A stretch of 64,000 bases of DNA. Origin: Hymenolepis diminuta (lineage: Eukaryota; Platyhelminthes; Cestoda; Cyclophyllidea; Hymenolepididae). The notes under the pieces were generated by a model, which was not told where the DNA came from, searched no databases, and saw only the letters and a list, made by a program, of their open reading frames with translations. The position numbers and the translations under genes are program-made. The stretch covers positions 1,449,411-1,513,410 of the forward strand of contig CAADRB010000020.1 in assembly GCA_900708905.1 (NCBI GenBank). Reading direction: 5' to 3'. Positions 36,101 to 48,100 of the stretch are shown here, one piece after another (position 1 is the first letter of the stretch; each line of letters begins with the position of its first letter).

Positions 36101-39100
36101 TAGTTTTTGCCGGTACACTTTCCTGCCTTTTTTAATTGAATAGTTGCGTATTCCCTCTATGAATGATTCCAACCACAGAGATGTGTGCATTTAATGGAAA
36201 CCACTTTTAAATATTGATTTAAATGTTTTTGGAGATCACAAACAAATAATTACCTTACCATTTCCTATTTGACGAGTTTTTGGCGTGAGAAATACAAAAA
36301 CTATATTAAAAGAAAAAAATAAATAAGTGCCTTGAATTTTAAGTAACACCTTTTTAAAAGTGAGTAATGCAAAAGCCTGAAGAACAGGGCAATATATTTT
36401 ACATATAATTTGATTCTAATTGAAGATATGTCACAAATTATATTTTTCGATTTCTTAAAATGTTTGCATTTTGTCCTAAAGTGTTCCATTTCTTATGAGC
36501 TCTCTATTAATACTCTATGAAATAGGTCCGCTTTTTTCTACAGACTAAACTTATTTAGCATCTCTTCCGACTTTCATCTTTAGCATCCTGAGACGAGGAT
36601 TTTAGTCATTTCAGGAGTTACTAGAGGTTATGTAATTCTACGGGAATGCTTTAATCATATGCCATATCATTCAAATGTGTAATCTATTTCATATGAATAA
36701 TTTCCGATTAATGCAATCTAAGGTATATCTTCAAAGTTCTTCATCAAACTTATACTGAAACTGGTAGATACTAATATTTTTCAGTAAAATCGATTAAACT
36801 ACCACACATATTTTGATAAGAAGAAAACCTTGAGAAATAAAACATCAAAATGCAAAGATTTTATTTAAGCAAATCACTTGCACTTAGTTTAATTGTTCGA
36901 TATGCTGGGTAAATCGTTTTTTTTCCACGAGTTGCATATGTGAAGGATATATATCTCCAAATATGCCAGATACTTTTGTGATAGCGGATTCCTCTAAACA
37001 GGCCTATGCGATTTGTTGTATATTTGATGAATCGTATAGGACGTAGGCGGAATACAGCAGAGCGATAAAATTATGGTAAGCCTCCACCCACTATACCGAC
37101 GTATACCTGAACTCAGTTCAGTGCTTAATTAATGTTTAAATTTGTAACGGAATAATGCTGTTAAATTAGTCTAATTGATAATAGTAAAATGCAGTTCTTC
37201 TAGGCTATAAGTGACTCAACTTGCATAAATGAGAGATAGGAGAAAATTATCTTCATCTCATGGCATTTGTCTATTGAATTTAGCTATTTTTAAGATATCC
37301 GATATCCCGGTCCCAGATAGAGATGGGGAGAGTAAGAACATACAAATCAGTTAGAAACAAAACGAACTTCGATTATGATTTTGAAATATTGAAACAGGTC
37401 AATAAAATGAATATATGGAAAGTATAACAGACTTAAATAGTAAAAACGTTATTTCCTCAGGGGAAGGTATTTGGTAAAATATTTATCTCACCATAATATA
37501 ATATTTCAGCCTCTGCAGCTATCCTAGCTTTCCATATTGTTGGTTGAATGTAGTTGACTTTTACATCTAATATGATTGGATGTGACTAACCGATTCCTGA
37601 TTGATGATTGATGATAAATATGACAGTGACGTGATCTGTGATGGTGATTTTGTAGGAATGTAATTCGTACACGTTCAGTACAGGACATTTAGAGAGAATG
37701 AGAATTTAGCCTTACCCGAAAAATTCAATACAAGGCAGTCTTAAATACAAAATATTAGAAATTGCTCAAATTCCCATATTTTCAAGACTTGGTCTTCACC
37801 TTTTACATTGCTAACATTGAATGCGTCATTGAAAGCCATGTGTCTACCAGTTCAGTTCTTATTTGAAACCGAAGTTTCTTATGATGAAATAGATTAAATA
37901 AATATTCACTAGTGCATATTTCCAATTTGGAGTGACATAAATTCACGTGATTTAAACAAAAGTATATTTTGTCAATCTCGATGCCAAACGCTGGCAATAT
38001 TGTCCTCATTTTATTGCCTTAGCAAGCATCCACCCTTTTTATTAGCATTTTTTAACACTTTCGAAATTTTAATCAGTATGACAAATATTAGAATTATACC
38101 GCAGGAAGTTTAGCTTAATTAGTGTAGTAAAAGGGATTTAGTTTCATTTTATCGATTCTGCCTCAAGGGACCTCAGCCAATTATTTTATTCTCTTATATC
38201 AATTTCGATCCTATTTAATCTTCAATCCCATAGCCTAATTATAAATGAGTATTACTTGTCAATCGATGAAATAATATTTCTGATTAAATGTTTCCCTACT
38301 TCATGAATTGCCAACATCTGATTCTTAATATGTAGAGTTTAAAAATAAATTGCAGTTGTGCTTAATGCTTCACATAGTTTAAAATTATATGATATCTTTA
38401 TTTCTGACACACTATTGGTATATGTTTCCAGTGGATCTAGATTGGCTTTTATCTCTCAAATTTCAGGATTCCCTGAATTGAGGAGCTCCATATTTCACTT
38501 CAATATTTTCGGCAAAGTTTCTCCACAATTCTTCTCCTTTTATTGTTCACGAATCTTAATAATTTATTAATAAACAATTTTTGAATGTTATTCTTCTTTT
38601 GCGGTGTTCTCAATTCATGAGCACTCTTCTTTGTTATTTCATATACTTCATTCCTCATCCAATTTCGCTTGATTCCTGTCACTCAGTGCCTTTATTGGTC
38701 ATGCAATAACTTTACTACCTTTTGCTAAAGAGCAGTCATTAAATCCCTTCAGAAACCTTTTGTATGGTAGTTACCATACATTCATACTGGCGATACCATT
38801 CCTACATTCGGGTATTTTGCCCTTTACTTGAATCGGCTTTTCGTTTAAACACTACTGGTAGGTAAATATTTAGCTGTGTAATTTTATACACTGAAAATGG
38901 TCTTGGAACCATTTGTAGTTACAACTTTTTCAAATGTATTCTGTCAAAGTGTAGATTGCTTTTGTTCCGTCATATAAGATGGAATGAACTCTTTAATAAT
39001 TCATAATAATACTTCTTTCAGAATTATTGCGTGAGGTCATTTCCCTTTCTGACCAAACGCTGCATATTTTATGAGATGCTCTCTTAAGTGATAGCAGTGT

Positions 39101-42100
39101 TTCTTACTGAATCATTACGCTTCTATTGTTGACACCTTCATTCCGTTTTATATCTCCTTCTTCCCGTTGTATTCTTTTAGCTAGCTATTATTTGAAATAG
39201 TTTTTGTGCCACCACCTGAAAATGTCATTTGCGGTTTTTTCTTGATAGTAATATTCGAAATGATTTAGAAATAAATGATTAATTTTAAAAACTAAATACT
39301 TTAACTGAAAATTATTTTAATTAAAAATACCATAACCTAAACGTATACAGAAAACAGAAATGTTTGTTTGCAGGTTATTTAATCTCCTGAAACTCCACTA
39401 TTAGAGCCTCTAGTCTTGATTTTTACTTGACGGTTTTTTTCAGTCTCTGCATCGATTCGAGCATGTTCTTTTATTTTCACAAGAATAAGAAACTTCCAAA
39501 CTTCAAATTATGCCGATAATAAAGCACGTTCTTGGACATATAAATATGCAGAGATATTTTGTTCTCAATGATTCTGCATGTATTCAGTAAATAAATATTT
39601 CATGATGAGTTAATGGGAAGCACTACTTTTCAAGCGCAGATTCTTGTAACATTGCGTTTATAACCAGCTTTACTTCTAAATTTTTCGCTTTTTTCTATGA
39701 ACTGTTTCTTAGAGAATAGCCAAGTGATTGAAAATTAAGCTAATATTGTACGTATAAAAGTTATTCTTTTGTATTTAAAAATGACCATTTTATTTATCTT
39801 CCTGGTTACCATTTTTATATTTTCAAGTTATTCGTACTTGCATCATTTTTCTTCCAAATCTAAACATACATTTTTAGAACCTATAATATATGGGTAGCCG
39901 TTTAGTGAAAAAATTTGAATTCTAATATTACTGTGGCCTACTTTTTCTACCAATTTATTATTTCCAAATCCTAATAATTTCTCTCTTGTGAAAGATATTT
40001 GCCTGTTTGAAATATTATATTTGATTCAACTTTTTTTAACCAAATCATAGTAGTTCTATCCAAAATGTATTCGATACAGGTGAAATGAATACATTAAGAT
40101 GAATTGCAGATGCCTCATTTCCAAGTTTCCCTCTGTATATTATTAACTGGTAACAAATAAAGACAAATACGAGAATATGTCCACGCTCGAACCGTAACAA
40201 AATCATGTTGGTTATCAGTCGAAAGACCAGTTTTGCAAATTCTGTTAGCTATCAACATCAATAAAGCTAATCCATCTGATCGAGAAGAAGGACAGAGAGA
40301 CAGAGAGCTTTCTGCCCTACGATTACTTTTAGCAAAGGAGGAAAATTTAAAGAAACATGACTTCTTTGGTCTGTTAAATATCCCTTTGTCATTATTATCT
40401 TGGCTTTATGATTCCTGTGAAATTCAGAGCCTCCTTTTAAAGATTGTTGGATGAAACTACACCGAATGTCGATTATAATTAAATTTCATATTATTTAACT
40501 CAATTTACATTATATTTATAGTCTATTTAATAACAGAAGATTGGCTATAAATGGAACAAGTTTGAAGTATTGATTTTTAATGACTATTACGCCTCCATAC
40601 GAATAATTAGTTAAAATTTGTACAATGTGCAGGATGAAGAACCCTAATGATGAAAGTCTAGAGCCACTTTATCGTATATACATATGTTTTAAATCCATTT
40701 TTTTGTCTTAGCCGAAATTTTTTAGATACATCAAAAAAAATGACAGTATATCTTCCAGTTTTAAGTCCATTATTTTCGGAATTTTTACTATGAATCTCTC
40801 CGGTTATCATTTTTATTCATTTATATCTGTTAAGTGTGTTAAGTCTAACTATATTCTTTCGTGGTTGTTTCTTCACACGTTCAATCGATGAATAAAACTC
40901 TACCTAGTTGATAGGTACTCCTAGGTTGGTGTTTCTACTTCTACCTACCCCTGCTGACACCGTAAAATAATTTCAAACCGTCGGTTGTTAGTTTATATGT
41001 TCGGAAACAATAACTCTAGGATTGATATTTGTTTTGTTTAAAAAGGTTAAAAGTACTTTTTGAAGTAATTAAGATTTATTTAATATCTTAGAACTGCACC
41101 TCAAAAGATGACAGTAACTCGGGATACTCCATGTGTCCTGAGAGCCAGTTATCCTGATGCCTCTGACAGTAATACATCATCCACAGTTGCCTCATCCACC
41201 ATCCCACCGCCACCAAGTCGAAAGCGTGTTGATTTCGCCTCACATTCTTCATTGCTGCCTCTGCTCAATTCCAACAGCCTTCCAGTCAACAAGACTCGAG
41301 AACCCTTCTATCAGCGTAGTTATCAGCTACCATTCAATGGAAATGCCAATGGAAACGGAAATGTAGATGGGGTCAGAAATGGAAACGGGAACAATAGCAG
41401 TGGTAATAAAGGAGTGGATGACAATGGGTATTATCCACGAACCTATCGAACCTATCGCAATGGAGACTATCCTATCTTAAGGTAAGTGTATAGGTTTAAT
41501 TCTAGCATAAAAAGGAATGTGAATGGGATATAAAATATAATCTGATTTCTTAAGAGTACAGCGCAGCCAATATTGTATTACTAATGATACTTTTAATGAA
41601 GATATCGGAATGGAATTACTGATGGCTGAATGCACACTCATCTAGAGTCTCTTGTAATCTATTGGTTATGAAGCCCTTTATCTATAAAATAATAATTCCG
41701 AAAGAAACATTCTATGGTGTGATAAAAAAATATTAAGTCGCAAATATTAGTAATTACAATGTAAAAAGCTTTTTATCATGAGATAGCATCAGCGCATGCA
41801 AAACATTAATAGTCCAGTAAGGGATAAAATGGGATCGATTGTGAGTATAAAATAAAGTCAGGATATTAAGAATATCACAAGGACGTATCTAAGGTCAATC
41901 CACTGCTATTAAAACGGGCGAAAAGAAACTGCGCTTATATAAATAACGTTTATTTCTTTACATTGTGAGCATTTTTCGTGCTTTTGTATTCGATGATGTG
42001 AAAGAATCTCTTGTTGGAATCTATCCCACAGGGTTCAGTGGGTGTTAAAAAGAAGGTAATTGAGGTAAAGTAATTTTCATTGAAGCGGCAAATATTCTGC

Positions 42101-45100
42101 AATAACAGATGAAGAAGATTGAATTAGCGATCGTAGTGTAATTCTGGACAATTTGTTGTTCAATCCCCAATCGCAACCATATTTAGTAAATTACAATTTA
42201 TTTCACAATTATAGATAAATAATTTTCCTATTCAAATTTTATTATTTCAAGTTGTTTAGACTAGTTTTGCTGAATAGTGATTCCATAAATTTTATATGAC
42301 GTATTTATGAAGTCTTTTAAATGAATAATTAATTATTGTCTTCACTTTAAATTTATTTCAAAATTCTTTTAAAATATTTTGAACTGTTTTTGAAATAGAT
42401 GAGTGCACTGGCCTTACGGTATTGCAAATTCAGAATTTGAAAAGCGATCAACAGACAATAACGAAGGTAGATTCAGAAGCTGGCATAGAACTTTGACTTC
42501 CTTTTCCGCTGATGTGTTTTATTTGTGTTCCATATAAAATGCTGTAATTGGTAAAATGAACTTTGGAATTTCATGTGTAGCACAATGGACAAAAATCTTA
42601 AAATTATTTAATTTTAGATGTTAGATATGAACTACGATTCTTATTCTCATTACAGAAATCATTCAACTATTAACAATTTTAAAGCATCCTATTCGTTTGA
42701 CTGTAATTTAAAAAATAATAATATTATAATAACTGTTCTTTTACTTTTAATCCTCATTTTTCTTAATCTTCTACAAAAATTTCATTGATAAATCACACCA
42801 GTATCGACTGAGATAGATGCGTAAGATGCAGAATCGTGTATGATTAGAAATTAGAATAATAAAAAATTGAAATTTAATGAAATTGGTTATGGAGCATTCA
42901 TTTAATCAATTTTCGAACCTAGTATTATTGGGCATTCCAGTCATATGATGAGATTTTCTTGACCGGTAACACGATAGTAATGCATGTAATTAATTTGTCG
43001 TACAAACATTGCTCTCTTCTCTCAAAAAGAAGGTTTAAATTTTTTAGCGGGCTTCGTTTTAGTTCCACCTACCAGAAAGCGCTGTCAACATATAATTTTT
43101 AAAATTCGTTGTTCTCTAATATTATGCACATATAAGGCAAAAGATCCCAAGTTGCATCAAAGGGAGGCATTTAAAAGGGTGAAAGGGAAAAGAGTAAGAG
43201 CGAAATCAGGTTTAAGTAAAGAGTAAGTTGCGATATCAAAAGAGCTTAATTTCATTTTAAGTTCTAGTGGCATCTGATATTTAACTTTTTACCTTAGTAA
43301 TATTACTTATCATATCATGCTCCTAGAGGTTTCTGAATAGATTTGTATCTGCAATACTCAGAACCTGTTGTGGTGTTTGCTACTCAATTCCAAATGATTC
43401 GGTTCTTTTAATAGCCATCGGCGCATTGTTAATACTAGTTTCTGTATTTTAAACAAAACTGTTTGCTAATGGCCGTTAAATTAATTTTTGGCTGATTTTT
43501 CAAATAATTGCTTAATCATTTTATTTTTAGGTAGGTAGTGTTTAAATTAAATATCCCCCCCACTAATTGCAGTATGAGACATCCCTTTTCTGGTTTAAAA
43601 TACTGCGGCGTACTAATTTTATAAATCATTGGCATACTATGCTCTATATTCTGAAATTCAGTAAAAATTATTTTAGGATATTATGTGAGTGCCATTTCTG
43701 CAAATTAATTTAAAATTAATGTGTCATTTATCAAAAAAGTTATTAGAAGCATTTCTTTATCATATTTTGCTAAATCCCTTTTTAACACTGGAAATCTACA
43801 GTCTAAATAAAAGCATCATTCCATTTTAATTTTTGCGAGTTTTAAAACATTTAATGACTTCGGAACTTATCGCTTTTCCCTTTGCTCATTAAACATCGCT
43901 TTTTTATTGAACTACTATTTCAGTTTTCAAATTAGAGGACTGATACTCTGTCTCTTCTTCTGATTTAAATATTCTATCACCACATATTTCTTCCTCATTT
44001 AATAGTGGTGTAGTTTATAATACTTGTAAAGTCTCCTCTCTTCAACGACACCTCCTAAGCTATAGTCTTTCCCTTGAAAAACACACGGAATTTGTTTTAG
44101 GCGACAAACAATTACTAAAAATTCGTAATCTTTTTTCCGATTTTGGGAAATAGTACAGAAAATTGCACTATTGGAAACTTCTTTAAGATAACATTTATCT
44201 TATTGAAAAAAATCGGCAAGATGATTCCACTCATTCGAGAGTGGCAATTTCCTTTGAATTTATTTCTAAGATTTATTGCTACTGTCGGGGTTATTTGCTT
44301 TCACCTTTTAGGCAAATCAAAGTTGAAAACATGTATTTTAATCTCTAATCTTCAATCAAATTACTCAGAAATGGTTACTTTATTGATAAATCAATAAGGT
44401 ATAAAAAGCGTTTGCAGTCAATTTGACTTTGACTGAAAATATAAAAATGAGAAAACAGGAGCAGACTAGACCACTCATTAATTCATTGATGGTTATTTAT
44501 AAGACTAAAAATCTTTTCATATGACTGACTATTAAAGGTCAAACTCTAGATGAGTAAATGAACGTTTTTCGTCCTGCCTAAAATGCGCCCTACAGGAGTC
44601 CTATCAGTGACAGATGATAACATCTGCGGATTGCGCACTTTGTTGTGTTGATTCATGAGTTCTGGCATATTAATGATATAAGTAATAATTTTTAGGATGG
44701 TAATTTATGATAAAAATTTTAAACAAGGTAATTAAGAATAAAAAGTATAAAGGTCTGTAAGTGTAAGAAAGACGTAAAGATGAAGCCTGAAGCATACGAC
44801 TGTTTAGGTGTAGCAAGAACCAACCATTACATCATGATGGGTATTTTCACTCAATATAACATTGGGATCGTTGTAAATATATCTTGGCTTTTAGATTTTC
44901 ATTCCCGCCAGCTAACGCTTTCCTTCTGGGTTGGCGAGGTTGGTGACTTTATCTACTTTCAATCCCTCAGCTACAGCGTCTTGGGGGCTTACAATTATTA
45001 ATCCTCTAGTTTTCTTTCCGTAATTCATACCTAATTATTTAAAATATTTTTAAAACATTGAGAAAACTCTTGATTTAACAGTGCTGGACTCAAATTATAA

Positions 45101-48100
45101 TAGGCACCAATAAGTAGAAGGAAAATTTTTGCTTTACATATATCGCCTCTTCTAAATTATATTTCGAACAAAAAATGCAAATTAATTTGGGAGAAAATCC
45201 TTTTGAATAAAAAAGGGACGTTTTGCTTTGTATTCACTTGTGTGTTACCTAATTTCTTGTCACAATATGGGCATTTGCTATGCACAACCAACGCAATGTA
45301 TCTACACTATCTAATTAGAATACATTATATGTACATGTATATATAGATATATATATTCGCATACATACATTGAGCTTTGAATGTGACGGCAAATATGTCA
45401 TATTACTCTCTTTTCCCATAAAAGGCTTTGTATTTCCCTAAGAGCGAATTGCTTTTCTTCCTGTTTACCAATTCGACAGATCCAAAAAATTTTATAAACC
45501 TTGGAGCTTTCAAATGAGAAATTCCTGAAATAATGCTATTGCTTTTTTATTCAACTTCAACTTTTACAAATCAGCCATTAATGCATAATAATTGAAAAGC
45601 AACATCCTATTTTTAAAATATATTATTATATTCATAGATTTTTCTAAAAACCACGAGAAGAACATAAATATCACGATATTTTATTTGACATTTAAATTTT
45701 ACCGAAACATTCACCTGCTGCTCGGAAACCTAGGGTCATGATTTTTTATTGCGTTTGTTGACTGTCTTTCACCCTCCAAAATTAAATAAATAGTGTCTGA
45801 TCTTACCATAGCTTGACACGTTTTTAAGCTCTTACATAATTGGATATCTTCACGAGGAAGAGTTTAACAATCTTATCTTACATTAAATAGTCGAACAAGT
45901 ACATGCACTGATTTACTGATTTGAGCAAAGGCAGGGTGGGCGAAGGGGGGGGGAGGATGGGACAAGAAGAGGCTCTAAGAAATTCGAGAGGAATTTTTTA
46001 ATCGGGCTCATTTCCAACCTGAGTTAGGTTTCAGCTAATTGTATTCCATCTCAAATTAGGGATACTTATTGATTTTTTTACTAACTTTTATCGAATTTGG
46101 CTGAATGGCAATTGTATATGACTAAATAAGAAATTCACTTTCATTGAGATTTCCTTATTTATTGAATACTTATTTTCCAATGTTGATTTACATTACTCGT
46201 TCTGTCGGCGGAGACATACATATTATCATCCCATTATTATTTCATGAAATTCGATTAAAAAGAAATTACTTCCAATTATTTATTCCACTCTATATAGGTA
46301 CTGAATAAGGTAGAGGAATGATGCAGGTGGGGTTCAAATCACTAATACATATGCATTTGGAAGGCCGGTCACATGGATAAATATGCATATGGAAGGATGA
46401 TGGAATTCCGACAGTTCAATATTTATATACACATTAAGATCATTATGGATAACACACGAGCCGCGTAAAAACTTGATGTCCGGCGCCCTCTTGGTATGCG
46501 GCAGATAGAAAAAATGCACACTCCAAATATTAAAATTACATTAAAATGACAGTCGGAGCAATTTTTACATGACATAGAAAGGAAACAGATGACTTCCTAA
46601 TTCTTCTGAATGAAAAAAAAATAATTTTAGATATTTCGACATTTAGATTATTTAGGAACATAAGGAAGACGTTGTCATTTTTATACGGTACGAATATTCT
46701 TCATACCGTCATGAATTTGAAGAGGTAGAGAGTAGCCGACGTTTTACCACCAATAAAATAGTTGTCTTCTTACATATACTAGGGATTTAAGGCATGTAGA
46801 ACTAAATCGATTTTATTAAATTATTTACCATCCTCACCACAATGACCACTGTGTCCAACCTCCATGAAAGTGGAGTCTGTTATAGTCCTTTATACCAGCA
46901 GTTGATAGTAAGAGTAGGAAAGCAGTTGGTGTAAAAAACTAATATGAATTAAGTTGAGATATCCCTTTCTCATAATATAAAATAAAATATTTTAATATGC
47001 TATTAACTAAATGATATTTCCATAGTACTAAGCTAGTAATCAAAAGTCTGGGATAGGTAAAAGTCTATTCCGAATTCCGTCAAATACCAGTAGAGCAGAC
47101 TGTTTCCCAAAGAATATAAACATACAGACGGTAAAGTTTGGTGTCGGTCAATATATCTTAAGTTATTGACAGAGTACACTTTAAGACAGTGAGGAGAGGT
47201 TTGTCTAATAGACAGGTCATTGTCAATTTGATACGTCTTCATAAATGATTTTCATTCTTACTAGATACAACTATGGTATGAGGAGTAGAACCAATGGAAA
47301 TCGGGCACCATCGCCAGCGCCAAGTTCAAATCAGGTCACTCGACATCAAGTTAGAAGCTCAAGTCTCAAAACCCATGCTCCTCCAATTGCCAACAGTCCT
47401 GTGGTTTATGCCGACATTCAAACAAATCCACCACCGCAATTTGACTATCGACCACGAGCCAATGTGGGTTTTTTCATACATATATATACGTATTCTTGTT
47501 TCATCTTTTATAACTCTTTATATTTGTGGTAATTTTCAATAGGATTTTTGTTAAGGGTTTATTATTTTCTCAATAATATCCTAAACTTTTATTTAAATTT
47601 GAAGATTTCCTAAGACCTCTCTGCAATTAATTCATTTAGAATGTGACTATTGAATCTAAGTAAATCATCGTTGAAATGCATCAAAAACTGTGCACAAAGA
47701 TCCTGGAAAAAATGTTAGTACATTGAATATCTTTTTTCATGTGAGTACACGTAAAGGGACTACTGTAAACGTTGATGGGTAATACCTGTTTTGCCTGTGT
47801 CTAAATATAGCACCATTTAATTTCGCCGAATAACGAACCCATATATATATATACCAATATTGATACGATTTTATCTCGAGATTCCCGTGTTACGAGAAAG
47901 TATTCCCTGAAGATAATATATGTATCCAATTCTTAAAGTCACTGTTGCAAATTGAGGTCTTCTATTTCAATGTAGGCGTCAGTTTGAAATCCTGGTCTTC
48001 ACCTTTAAGTATTAACTGCAGAAAGTCGTAAAATTTCTACTGTTAGCTTGAAATAATGTAAACGATCACCTGGCAAGGAGATATGCGCCAGGAATAGTCA

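Larger units (their letters stand above)
41482..47264 (+). other. CDC14 intron, 5.8 kb
   Basis: It contains a family C repeat (43226-43371), a TA-rich microsatellite (about 45323-45357) and a G-rich tract (45934-45961). Open frames at 44143-44397 and 44780-45001 are not recognisable. Confidence 0.65.
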